A stretch of 64,000 bases of DNA from contig ML679989.1 of the NCBI GenBank assembly GCA_007922225.1, forward strand, positions 20,935,534 to 20,999,533, read 5' to 3'. A program made the translations under genes and the position numbers. The notes under the pieces are model-generated. The model did not search any database. It saw only the letters and a program-made list of their open reading frames with translations, and was not told where the DNA came from. Positions 12,901 to 21,500 of this stretch are shown in pieces; positions within the stretch are counted from its first letter, which is position 1, and the number at the start of each line of letters is the position of its first letter. The stretch is from Emydura subglobosa (lineage: Eukaryota; Chordata; Testudines; Chelidae).

Positions 12901-15900
12901 CCACGTCACTGCAATCGTCCCCTTGTTTGTAACAACAGCATCGTTTGTTTGTGTGTGGGTTCTTCCTGAGGTTGTGTGAGCTGGTTCAGCTTTTCACTTT
13001 CACGTCCCACCCCCATTTTGCCTTTCAACTGCACCCTTCATTGTGCTTGTAGTCGGACAGCCTCTTCAGAGCTAATGTGGAACGCAGATCAACAAGGAGC
13101 TGTTAACAGGAGCTGGAGAAATCATTGATTTTTTTTGGCAGTTCCAAACCAAAACATTTCAGTTCAGGTTGAACCGAAACTGAAATTTTCCAAATTTGTG
13201 GTGACTCAGAAGAAGTCCATTTCAGGTCTCTGCCAGAGCTGGGATTTGAACCTTGAGCGCCTACATCTGGGGTGAGTGCCCTAACTGTTGGGCTAAAGGG
13301 GTGGGAAAGTAGCACCTCTTCCTCTGGCTTTTTTGTGGCTGACTGAAGCTTTGTGTCAAATTTGCAAATCGTTTCAACTCAACTGAAACTGCATTTTTCT
13401 CAAATAAACTTTGCTTTAAAAAAATGTTTGCCTAGAACTACCTAGAACCCTTCTGGAAACAGATCGCTTAGGAGATGCAGTAAGTTACCAGAGCGTGCTG
13501 ATGTCAGTAGGAGAGAAGCACATACACAGAGCCCTGCGCGGATACAAAAATGTGGCTCCGCATCTAAATCCCCTTGTGTCTGACCCGTGATCTGCACTCT
13601 GTCTTCTATCTGTATCTGCATCCACACCGCACCCACAGCAGCTCGCTATCTCACAGTGCCTCTCAGGAGAAGCGTCTGTGTGTATTTCGGTTGCAAAGGT
13701 CTGCAGCTCAGAGCCTATGAGGCTGCTTCCCCACCTTTGAGATCCTATATTCCCTCCTCCCCCCATCCTCCAAAACAGAGAATGCAGAGGTGATCGATCA
13801 AGACAGGCAGCAAAATCCCCCAGGCTCCTATCACTGCAATTTAAGCAGCCAAGCAATTTAGGAAACCTCTCCTGACTTCATTGCTGTATCAGCTCAGCTG
13901 GAGAGGGAGCAGCCGCTTCTGCAAAGTAAGCACCTGAAAGAGAGACTGTTGGAAGAGACTGTTGGATGCCATGTCAGAGCCCTGGCTCTGCCTGTCTCGT
14001 GCACCGTCTCCAGCAGTCGCCATCCCAGATGCTGCAGTGGAAGGAGATTTTTAAAAAATCTGAATACACTGAGCGGTGAAGAAAATCCCTTCCTGATCCC
14101 TGCTGGTGGCTGGCTGAAAATCAGAAGGGAGTCCCACGGCTGCTGAGCCCTGCATCGTACAATTTCACTCATAAATTTTGTCCGGCTCTTTTTAAAAACT
14201 AATTAAGTTCTTTGCTCCCCCTACAACTACTGTTCCAGACCTAGGCTGTTCCAGAACCTCCCCCTCTGATGGTTAGAAACAGTCTTCTAATTTGCAGCCT
14301 GAATTTGTTCATGGCCAGTTTATATCCATTTGTTCTTGTGCCAATACTGTGCTTTAGCTTAAATAGTCCTTCACCCACCCTGACATTTACCTCCCTAATA
14401 TATTTAGAGAGAGCAATCGTATCTCCTCTCAATCTACTTTTCACTAGACTAAACAAGCCAAGCTCTTCCAGTCTGCCCTCATAAAACAGGCCCTCCATTC
14501 CCCTGATCATAGTAGCTCTTCTCTGCAGCTGTTCCAGTTCAAATTCATCTTTCTTGAACATGGGTGACCAGAATTGTGCAGAGTATTCCATATGAGTGCC
14601 TTGTACAATGGCATTAATACTTCTGTATCTCACTGGAAACGCCTTGCCTGATACAGCCAAGGATTGCATTTGCCTTTTGCCCAGCTGCATCTCACTGGTG
14701 GCTCATAGTCCTCTTGTGATTGACCCACACACCCGGATCCCTCTCCTCTGTCACTTCTGACTGAAAAGTCCCCAGCTTGTAGCAGAAATTCTTATTATTA
14801 GTCCGTAAATGTATGACCATGCACTGTTACTGTTGAATTACATTCCATTTCAAGGTCATCCAGATCTTCCTGTATAATATTCTGATCCTCCTCTATATTG
14901 ACAATGCCTCCCAACCTTATATCTTCAGCAAATGTCATTAGCATACTCCTACTCTTTGTGCCAGGGTCATTAATAAAATTATTGAATAAGACTGGTCCCA
15001 AGACTGATCCTTGAGGAACTCGACTAGTAATCTCCATCCAGTCCAATACTTCATCTTTCATCACACCCCACTGCCTTCTCCCCGTTAGCCAGTGCCTTAT
15101 TCACCTTACAGTTTTTATACTGATCCCCATCTTCCCTATTTTAACTAATAATTTACCATGTGATACTGTGTCAAATGCTTTACTGAAGTCCAGGTATATT
15201 AGATCTATTGCGTTTCCCTTATCTAAAAAATCTGTTATTTTCTCAAAGAAGGAAATCAGGTTAGTCTGGCACTATCAACCTTTGGTAAGCCCATGTGGCA
15301 TTACATCCTCTTTACCATTTGCCTCCATGAATTTAATTATTCTTTTCTTCACACTTTTTGTTCTAAAGCCTTGCATGCTATGAAGTCAGACTAACAGGTC
15401 TGTAATTGGTACATTCTGGGTGCAATCCAGACCCGTGAGAGGCTGTGTCACCTCTTACTCTGTAATCCTGAGTGTCTCACAATGCCTTGCCACCGTGGCT
15501 TTGCCTGGGACGCCTATTGTCAGCAACAAGCATGGCCTCTATCTACGTACGAGACAGCCCTGGTCCAATGCTTTGGATCCCAGAGCCTTCCTGCAACACC
15601 ACAAATTTCCACCAGCCTTGGTTAACAACTGGTGTAGTGACTCCACACTCTTCTCAGCCCAAAATTTTCCCAAAACCTGTGTTCTGAAATGTCCAGCCCT
15701 GTCCAGGAACAATCAGAGAGATATTAAGGTTCACTGCCCTTTTAAGGAGTCAATGTTCAACAGTTGATTACTTTAACTGGCGTTACCAAACACAGCACAG
15801 CGCTGGATTGGTTTAGATTAAAAATAAAAACAAGTTTATTAACAAACGAAGATAAGCTTTTAAGTGAATTCAAGTATAAGAGATAAAGTCAGAAATGGTT

Positions 15901-18652
15901 ACCAGCAAATGAAAGGGAAAACCATGCATCTAAAAGTCTAAAACTTAATCTAGCAAGTTGTGGTTCCAAGCTTTGTTCAGGATGGCCTTTCTCACCCGCG
16001 GGCTTCCAGCAAGTTGGTGACTGACCCTCTCCTTGGTCAGGATCTGTCCCCAAGACCCAAAGGTGCTGGTGCATTTGTCTTCTTTGGTCAAAGAGATAAC
16101 TAGGGGTTCTCTGCCCCTTTTTTGTATAGTCCATTGAATCCTTGGTTCTTCTGAAGGATCCTTCCCCTCCCCCCCCTGCAGTAAAGTTCGTTCAAACTGT
16201 GACCTTAGGCCGTGGGGAGTCTGGTGGTGAAGGAGGCTCCCTGCTCTTTCTTCCCCCACTTGTGTTTGCTGAAATGCCAATTGTTCTGTTTCCTGCCATC
16301 TCCTCCCCCTACCATCTGGAGGACGCTGCTTACTACCTAAATGTAAACTGAGGTAAATACACATTCCTTTGTTTAGAATAAACCTGTTTAACAACTTTTA
16401 CCTAGCCAGAGCTGTCTGGTTTGTGCTAACAACATCAGACGGGGAATTCATAACTTTACATATAATATTGCTTCAGACATTTGACTATGATATTATTGAC
16501 CAGTGAGTAATTAGTTTACAGATTATATCTCACAAGGTATAGTTTGTACAAAGATTATTACAGTAGTGTGTAGGGTGTGAATACAGGGATGGTTTCGGTC
16601 ACACCTGGATCATTTTTTCCCTTTCTTAAGTCTAGGTATAATGTTAGCTATTCTCTAGTCATATGGTATTACTTCTAAATAGATAGATTTATTAAAATTC
16701 TTTGCTACCTGACTAGCAATCTCATGTGCCAGTTCTTTCAGTATTCTGGGATGGAAATTGTCCAGTCCCCCCCATTTGAGTGCATTATGCGCTAAGTTTT
16801 TCTTCCACCTGAGATGTGGTAATTTGCATTTCTAGATCATCAGCCATACTACCTTCATACTATATGATAAACCTCATTGAAAACCGAGGCAAAGCATTCA
16901 TTTAGTTTTTGGACCACATCTAGTTTATCTTTAATCTCACTTCCAGCCACACTGCAACATGGCCCAGCCTCATCCTTCCTTATTCTCTTTTTATTTACAG
17001 AACTAAAAAGCATCGTATTATTTATCCTCTCCTACCTTTGTTTTCTTGGGAGCATGAGCATTAGGTTATAGGCACTCAGGACATTTCCTCTCCCTAGACC
17101 AGGCAGCTTTGGGTCCAAATTTTAATTCCCATTATTATTATTTATTTGTATTACTGTCGCACGTAGGAATCCAGGCACTGTACAAATACAGAACAAAAAG
17201 ACAGCCCCTGCCTCAAAGAGCTTACAATCTGCAAGAATCTGAGCACCCTAACTCTGCTTGACATTAACAAGATCATCCTCAACTCCCACTGATTTGAGTT
17301 GAGGTCCTCAGCATTTTGGCAGGGGCACTGTGCACCTCAATGGAGGGGCCCTACATTTTCAAAGTGCGTGACTAAGAGCCACAACAAAACCATGCAGTGG
17401 TACATGACCTTGTGCAGACAGTTAATTATACCAATTCAACAGAAAAGACTGTGCCTTCTGCAAACAACAACTGTTTTATGTGATGCCCAGCAAAGTGGTT
17501 CTTGGTACTGCAGGGGAATGGGGCTTGAGAATGTATTGCATTTTTTTCATCTCGATAAATCTAGGACACACAACGTAACCACTTTAATCCCTGGCTACCC
17601 TTCATCAGACATCTCAAATTATCTTAATCAGCTGTGAAAGAGAAAAATCCCTCCCTCTGGTTTGCCTTTTAGAATCTAGGGTTGTTTTTCTTATGTTTTA
17701 TGGGGTTTTGGTTTTGTGAAGCTATATTGACCACCTCCAACCTCAACCCTTGCAACGTTTCTGTTAAATGACTGTCCTAGTGAAACACTTTAGTCAAACA
17801 GGTGCAAAAAAGGATTCAGATCTATAGCAAAACTACCCAAACCCACATTTTTTTCCCCAAGTATGTTCTGCTGAACATTATGGCAAAAGGCAGATCTGGG
17901 TGGCAAAAGTGGCTTTTGCCTTACCAAAGTCACTGCATCCATGGAAATTGGAGATCTCCCAAGCATGAATGAGGGGGGCCTCTGTTACTGACTCGCAGGT
18001 CTGACGAGTTCAGAACTTTTGGTTCAGAACTTCCCAGTTGGCCACTGGTTTGTTCCCTGCTGTCATTGTAACTAGTGGTCTCCCAGAGCTGGAGTTACAG
18101 AGCTGTAGTGAGTTGTATTGTGACTCTCAACAGCCACTAATTGTTACCTTTGCTGGCAATCCGTGCAGAGAGGCCAAGAATAGAACGGGACATGGAGTTG
18201 GAGCTGTGTCTCACCTTCTGGGTGCGGGTAGATACACACTGGCAAGCTTTTAGGAGGGGAGCCCGCCTCTCTGTTTGCTGGGCTCCCCAGTTTTGAGTAT
18301 GAATAATGTGGTCACCCATTTTTGGGGTTGTCAAGGCAACACCTTATATAGGCACTTTTAGAAAGGGCAAGTGATGCCCTGCATGAGTGGCAGCTGTCAG
18401 CAATGTCCTTATATGAGATGCACAGACAAACTCTCCTGTGCACATCCATGGAACAGTGAGAATCCATTTTTTTGGCTTCTGCATCCTGCCTGGTCTCTGC
18501 TCCGCCCACTGCATCACTGGGGTAACCTCTGCTTTGTTTTGGTTCTCATCCTAGGCAAGCAAATGATTGAGACTTACTTTGACTTCCGCCTTTACCGCCT
18601 CTGGAAGACTCGCCAGCATTCCAAACTGTTGGATTATGATGACATTTTATGA
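805..18652 (+). CDS. 3' portion of a conserved multi-exon protein-coding gene, family not recognised
   Basis: Eight exons (805-926, 2582-2665, 3429-3462, 3811-3881, 7833-7912, 9068-9170, 12711-12786, 18555-18652) with AG/GT boundaries join into a single open frame of 221 residues ending in TGA. Exon phases are mutually consistent, which is strong evidence of a real gene. The visible protein starts acidic (DDDFDLNWEAEKELEAM), continues with IPTIIRRDDPSIIPILY, then a mixed helix/strand core (KGCKIWKMLIFC, GGPGHLYLLKN, NIIHIMGCYVLGNPNGEK), and closes with a basic-aromatic stretch (YFDFRLYRLWKTRQH) and an acidic tail. I see no signal peptide, membrane segment or zinc-binding cluster, so an intracellular soluble protein is inferred. 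The N-terminus is encoded upstream of the window. I cannot assign a function or symbol. All seven introns (0.35-5.8 kb) lack obvious alternative exons, though several contain transposons. Codons look intact, so this is the functional gene and not a processed copy. Confidence 0.85.
927..2581. other. Intron, nothing recognised
   Basis: Intron between the first two visible exons. It has no clear mobile element. A short piece near 1640 resembles a widespread 'GGGCCTGATCCTGCTC' sauropsid repeat. Short open frames here have no supporting features. Confidence 0.5.
2582..2665 (+). CDS. Exon 2 (visible) of the unrecognised gene
   Basis: The acceptor TTCTTAG ends at 2581 and the donor GTGAGT starts at 2666. 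Both ends are phase 0. It encodes 28 residues beginning LISSKVPKAEYIPTIIRRDD. An alternative acceptor 14 nt downstream (CCAAG) would break the frame. Confidence 0.85.
2666..3428. other. Intron, nothing recognised
   Basis: Intron of 763 nt without an identifiable repeat or secondary exon. Confidence 0.5.
3429..3462 (+). CDS. Exon 3 (visible), 34-nt micro-exon
   Basis: The acceptor GGTTCCAG ends at 3428 and the donor GTATGT starts at 3463. It encodes DHEHAAFEDIL plus one base of the next codon. It is short, but its phase (0 in, 1 out) is exactly what the flanking exons need. Confidence 0.8.
3811..3881 (+). CDS. Exon 4 (visible) of the unrecognised gene
   Basis: The acceptor TTTCTGCAG ends at 3810 and the donor GTACGT starts at 3882. 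Phase 1 in, 0 out. It encodes EEIEKKLNIYRKGCKIWKML followed by IFCQ, a likely amphipathic helix leading into a hydrophobic strand. Confidence 0.85.
4227..4350. repeat. Degenerate interspersed repeat
   Basis: The stretch around 'CATAGGAATTTTTATACTGG', 'GGGGTCCAGTCTCTGACAGT' and 'GGCCAGCATC' matches the pattern of a very common sauropsid repeat built on 'ACATAAGAACGGCCATACTG'. Family assignment is from memory of the pattern and is not certain. Confidence 0.4.
4670..5705 (-). repeat. LTR-like block (ERV-type) in intron
   Basis: A unit of about 1 kb with features of a minus-oriented retroviral LTR. Reverse-strand AATAAA signals occur at about 4826 and at 5017-5022, inside a long AT-rich tract typical of turtle ERV LTRs. 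No target duplication was found, so the boundaries are approximate. It may be a solo LTR abutted by the CR1 fragment that follows. Confidence 0.4.
5711..6232 (-). mobile_element. CR1 LINE 3' fragment
   Basis: The plus strand begins with AGATTCATAGATTCC, the reverse of a CR1-type 3' terminus. It continues with the reversed C-terminal reverse-transcriptase region and 3' UTR (motifs 'GATCATCTAGTCTGACTTCC' and 'TCAAGTCACCCCTTGGCCTT'). It is 5'-truncated, as is usual for CR1, and carries no open frame. Confidence 0.8.
6675..6856. mobile_element. hAT-type MITE with perfect 8-bp TSD
   Basis: The element starts CAGTGTTTCTCAACCT and ends AGGTTAAGAACCACTG, terminal inverted repeats matching at 14 of 16 positions. 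Immediately outside both ends is GTCTAAGC (6667-6674 and 6857-6864), an exact 8-bp duplication as made by hAT transposases. At 182 bp with no coding capacity, it is a non-autonomous derivative. Boundaries are exact. Confidence 0.9.
6865..7832. other. Intron remainder with G-rich repeat and old interspersed repeat
   Basis: Contains a duplicated G-rich segment at about 7253-7316 and, at about 7325-7440, a copy of an old sauropsid repeat carrying a 'CATTGAAATCCCTGGGAGTT' core. The (TC)n stretch just before 7832 is the exon's polypyrimidine tract. Confidence 0.4.
7833..7912 (+). CDS. Exon 5 (visible) of the unrecognised gene
   Basis: A (CT)n-type pyrimidine tract and CTGCAG end at 7832, and the donor GTGAGT starts at 7913. 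It encodes GGPGHLYLLKNKVATFAKVE followed by KEEDMI and two bases of a Leu codon. Confidence 0.85.
7998..8415 (-). mobile_element. CR1 LINE 3' fragment
   Basis: Same subfamily and orientation as the fragment at 5711-6232. It shares the order 'TTGATTCCAAGCCAGAAGAG', 'AGTGATGGAGAATC', 'CAGCCATTGGATC' and 'ATCAAATATTTATTCCCC'. It is degenerate and non-coding. Confidence 0.75.
8416..9067. other. Intron, nothing recognised
   Basis: No repeat or exon signal seen, apart from the acceptor of the next exon. Confidence 0.4.
9068..9170 (+). CDS. Exon 6 (visible) of the unrecognised gene
   Basis: The acceptor ACTTCCAG ends at 9067 and the donor GTAAGG starts at 9171. Phase 2 in, 0 out. It encodes FWKRLSRLMSKINPEPNIIH and then IMGCYVLGNPNGEK. 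Confidence 0.85.
9171..10699. other. Intron, mostly unannotated
   Basis: Only one short recognisable piece, at about 10472-10515, a 'GAAGTCAGTGGGAGTT' old repeat core. The rest is unassigned intronic DNA. Confidence 0.4.
10700..11055 (-). mobile_element. CR1 LINE 3' fragment, diverged
   Basis: Reversed CR1 signatures occur in order: a 'GAGGCAGGACCAA' piece, 'GATTCCACAACCTCCCTGGG', 'TTCCAGAGAATAAC', and the 'CTTGTAACAGCC'/'TGTTGTCAAATCCCCC' region. It is more diverged than the copies at 29.6 kb and 49 kb, hence older. Confidence 0.65.
11340..11525. repeat. C-rich/pyrimidine low-complexity tract
   Basis: About 185 nt dominated by runs such as CCCCTACCCCATCCCATT, irregular CCCAT/CCCTAT units. 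The minus strand has at least five closely spaced runs of three or more G between about 11409 and 11442, a canonical G-quadruplex arrangement. Confidence 0.6.
12220..12640. repeat. GC-rich repeat-like segment, possibly LTR-derived
   Basis: Internally repetitive GAGTCAGG/AGGCTGG-type units (for example 'GGTCGAGAAGCCAAGCCAAG'). A similar composition in the opposite orientation occurs at 58880-59080. Family not identified. Confidence 0.3.
12681..12687 (+). promoter_or_regulatory. Consensus branch-point TACTAAC
   Basis: A perfect TACTAAC heptamer is followed by a pyrimidine-rich tract and the CAG acceptor at 12710. The branch adenosine (12686) lies 24 nt from the splice site, the usual distance. 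Vertebrate introns rarely carry the full yeast-like consensus, so this is an unusually strong branch site. Confidence 0.6.
12711..12786 (+). CDS. Exon 7 (visible) of the unrecognised gene
   Basis: The acceptor CTCATTTCAG ends at 12710 and the donor GTAATT starts at 12787. Phase 0 in, 1 out. It encodes LFQNLKNLMNPYRVVFESPL and ELSAQ. Confidence 0.85.
12787..14169. other. Intron, nothing firm
   Basis: A segment at 13120-13310 has a 'GGGATTTGAACC' B-box-like motif and may be an old tRNA-derived SINE remnant, but no A box or 3' tail supports it. The rest is unassigned. Confidence 0.3.
14170..17060 (-). mobile_element. CR1-like LINE fragment split by an LTR
   Basis: The two halves (14170-15419 and 16605-17060) are minus-strand pieces of one CR1-like element. 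The first encodes the C-terminal reverse-transcriptase region ([14 protein letters not shown], the polymerase box altered to FAED instead of FADD, then HMEYSAQFWSPMF), broken by frameshifts. The second half continues the same element on the far side of the inserted LTR. The element is inactive and old. Confidence 0.7.
15420..16604 (-). mobile_element. Solo LTR inserted in the CR1-like element
   Basis: A 1,185-bp block starting GTGCAATCC and ending GGTCACAC, flanked by CTGG on both sides (15416-15419, 16605-16608), a probable 4-bp TSD. The interrupted CR1 text resumes directly after it. A reverse-strand AATAAA at 15835-15840 sits in an AT-rich stretch, which suggests minus orientation. No coding region, so a solo LTR formed by LTR-LTR recombination is inferred. 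Confidence 0.7.
17115..17235. repeat. Old interspersed repeat, family unassigned
   Basis: The pattern 'TATTTATTTGTATTACTGTC', 'GGCACTGTACAAATAC', 'CCTGCCTCAAAGAGCTTACA' is a well-known dispersed element in sauropsid genomes. I recall the pattern but not a secure family name. Confidence 0.5.
17236..18554. other. Last intron, nothing further recognised
   Basis: Unassigned intronic DNA ending in the acceptor of the terminal exon. Confidence 0.4.
18555..18652 (+). CDS. Terminal coding exon of the unrecognised gene
   Basis: The acceptor CTCATCCTAG ends at 18554. It encodes GKQMIETYFDFRLYRLWKTR, then QHSKLLDYDDIL and a TGA stop at 18650-18652. The DYDDIL end is short and acidic. The exon continues into 3' UTR. 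Confidence 0.85.
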
Positions 18653-19020
18653 GCTGGAGAAGGCCTTGCACGAGGAGGGTGATCATCAGTGTCTAAGAAG
18701 TCATGCTTGTTGCAGAGAGACTTTTCTGACTGGCACAAGGAGCCCTGCAGGAGGCAGCAGTGCCAAAGGGATGCAAGGAAGGGCTGTCAGGAGGAAAGGC
18801 TTTTGGCCAAAGACAGAGACTTGAAGGGGAATGGTGTGACTCCATAGACACTTCCCACAGAGCCTTCGTCTCTCCAAGGGAGCTGTGTGAAATGGGGAAT
18901 TTCCTTGCAGGACTGAGCTGTTTCAGGTCATGATGGGCCACAATCATTTCCAGGTCCTTTTAAAGATGTTTAAAGCTCAGGTTTTCTTACAAAAAATTAA
19001 ATAATCCTTGCACTACAGTC
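18653..19020 (+). other. Probable proximal 3' UTR
   Basis: Sequence follows the stop codon without a splice donor. An ATTAAA hexamer lies at 18996-19001 with a GT-rich stretch downstream. This is the nearest plausible polyadenylation point, but the AT-rich unique DNA that continues to about 21,500 could be a longer 3' UTR with distal sites. Confidence 0.45.
18996..19001 (+). terminator. Candidate poly(A) signal ATTAAA
   Basis: This is the common variant of AATAAA, about 345 nt after the stop codon, followed by G/T-rich sequence around 19,050. Another ATTAAA is at 19190-19195. Neither can be confirmed without transcript data. Confidence 0.35.
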
Positions 19021-21500
19021 AAGCAGTGACTTGAAGCCCAGATCGGGAAGGGCATTGTACGGTTGGGGGCTCCCCCGGCTCCCTTCGCTGTGCTAGGGAT
19101 GTTGGAAGGCGAGGAACGCCATACTTCATCTTGCAAGCTTTGATCCGCAAGGTTCAGCAACCTAATTTCAGTACAAATGGAAATACAGAATTAAAGTTTA
19201 ACTTATTTTGGTTTAATAGAAAATAAGTGCAATTTTTATAAACAGAGGGGAAAACCCTCCCAGTATTTAATTAGTTAAAAATAACACATCAGTAATCAAT
19301 AGATGAGGTATTTTTTAGTCTGCTTGAAAATATATTTGAAATCGTAATATATCTTCTGTAGACCTATTTAATCACCAGCAACATGGTTTTAATGTTACTT
19401 AGCAGACCTTGCATGTCTGCTGCATTGATCAATCCTGTTTGGTTTTGTTTTTATTTTTAATTTCAGAGTAGCTGTGTTACACTAATTGTATGTGCTCTTA
19501 TGACTGTATATTGCCTCTCCAGGTAGACACAACTTTGTTACTTTATCTTTGCTGCTTGCAAAACTATAGGGTTTTAGTTTTGCTGAAAGTTTAGGTTAGA
19601 AATACATTACATGACTGAGGGGAATCTTGGTCAGTTTTGTTAAGGTATAACAATGAATTAGAAATGAATAGCCATGTTAACTGTTCACTTCAGCATATTG
19701 CTACCTTTTAGGAAAATGAGCTCTTCTTCCAGACTGCAGTACCCCTCTAAGGGGGGTTCAGTGTTTGAATGAATGGAATGAAATGCTTCTTGAAGTGTGT
19801 AGCATTGGTTAGTAGCATTTTGAATCTTTCCCACATTCACCTAATTGCCAGTTGTTGACTTGCAAACCATAGTGTTCCCAGCGATCTCTTGAGCCATTTG
19901 TAGTTCTCATCTTTCCCCTCCAAATCCTCCTTGTCTGAGACAAACAGCTTACATAGCTCTCAGTTGTGAACGGCTGTAGTTTTCACATCTAGATTTGTGC
20001 TGAATATCTTTTAGGGTATACTCTGGAATATATTGATAGTTTTTTTTAGTCTTCTAGTCTCCCTGAATGTATAGGGGATAAATATTATTGTGGTCTGCAC
20101 AGGTCACCTGGGCCATCTGGGGGGATTATACCATTTGTTTCTCAGAGAGGTAAAATATACAGGAGGATAACCATGGAGGGTTACCTTGGGCTCCTGATGT
20201 ATTAGTTTCTAAAATTACCTTGTTGTGCAGTGCAGAAAAAAAAAATACATGTTTAAACCGTCTTTTGAATAGTTAAAAAAAAAAAAAAAAATCTGATCTG
20301 TGGAAAAATCACCTTCCCCTTTCCTGCCCCACGTGTTGTTGTAATTCTGGGGAGTAGGCCACTGGCTAAAACTGCTGCCCCATGTGCATTAATGACCTTT
20401 TATATCAAACCTTTATGAAATAATCTACATACAGTAAGTAGTGGGGGAGGGGAGAGCCAAATTCCAGTCACCAGAAATAACCGTGCCAAACCAAACAGTT
20501 CATAGATATCTGCTTGCAAATGACATGGCTCCCAGTGCAGACAGATCCTGAGAAAGGTGAGCACATCGCTATGATTCGTCAGGATGCTCTGCTAGCTGCT
20601 CTTCTTTGGTGGCACAGCTCTTTTTCTGGTTGATCAGATTTTCAGATTAAAAGGATTCTTGGCACCACCACGATGGCTTTGGAAGAAAATGTCATTGTGG
20701 GTTTTTTTAAAGATATGTCACTGAACTACCATTTGGCATGTTAACACCTCTCTGCTACCTCAGGAAGAGGCGGAAGTTGGATGTTCTATGACAGCTCAGA
20801 AATGAAATGACAGTGACAGGATTAAGATGTTGACCCAAAAAAATGCATCTATCTTTGACTCTGTCACTTCCCAGTTTGCTTGGGTGATTTGGGTTTTTGC
20901 TTACAATGTTAAGTGAAGAATGATAAAAAGCTCTCTCGTCTCCAGTAAAACCCCACGTCAGTAAACATGGTAGCATAAATGTAGCATTGTGGAAACTGTT
21001 GAAAATACTGTGTGACTCTGAAATGGCCAGGTCATGTATACACTTCGGTCATTTTCTTGTGTAACTATTGTATATCTATTATAATTGAGCACTTGTAGAA
21101 CTAGGGTTGCCATAGAACGGTAGATTGTATAGTTGCGTAACCTATCCTATATGGAAATGTAAGTTTGAATGAATGTTTTGGACTGTTTTACTGGTCCAGT
21201 TGGCTGTATATCATAGTATACTGAAAAATAATGAATGCGTTTCTCTCTTTTCCAAAGATATAACCCATGTAGTTTTATGATATGACCTGAACAGATTCTT
21301 GTATTTGTGGTGATCATTTGACTAATGAGATGAAAAAATATTCTAAAAGCTATAATTGGGAGGACAGTGTGAGGATTTTATACCTCCTGGCTGTCAACCA
21401 TTTAAAGCCTTTTGCGCTAATATCACTTTATAAGTTAATTTTGAAAGGAAGAAATTGTGTTTTTCTTCCACTTCTAACTAGTTGATCCTTCTCAATGGCA
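19021..21500. other. AT-rich unique DNA, possible extended 3' UTR
   Basis: AT-rich, T-run-containing sequence without recognisable transposons. Poly(A) stretches occur at about 20237-20246 and 20275-20291. The composition fits a long vertebrate 3' UTR of the upstream gene, but no canonical AATAAA was found. Confidence 0.3.

Noticed and set aside
13120..13310. Possible tRNA-derived SINE from the GGGATTTGAACC motif
   Set aside because: Only a B-box-like piece is present, with no A box, tail or TSD, so it is not reported as a mobile element.
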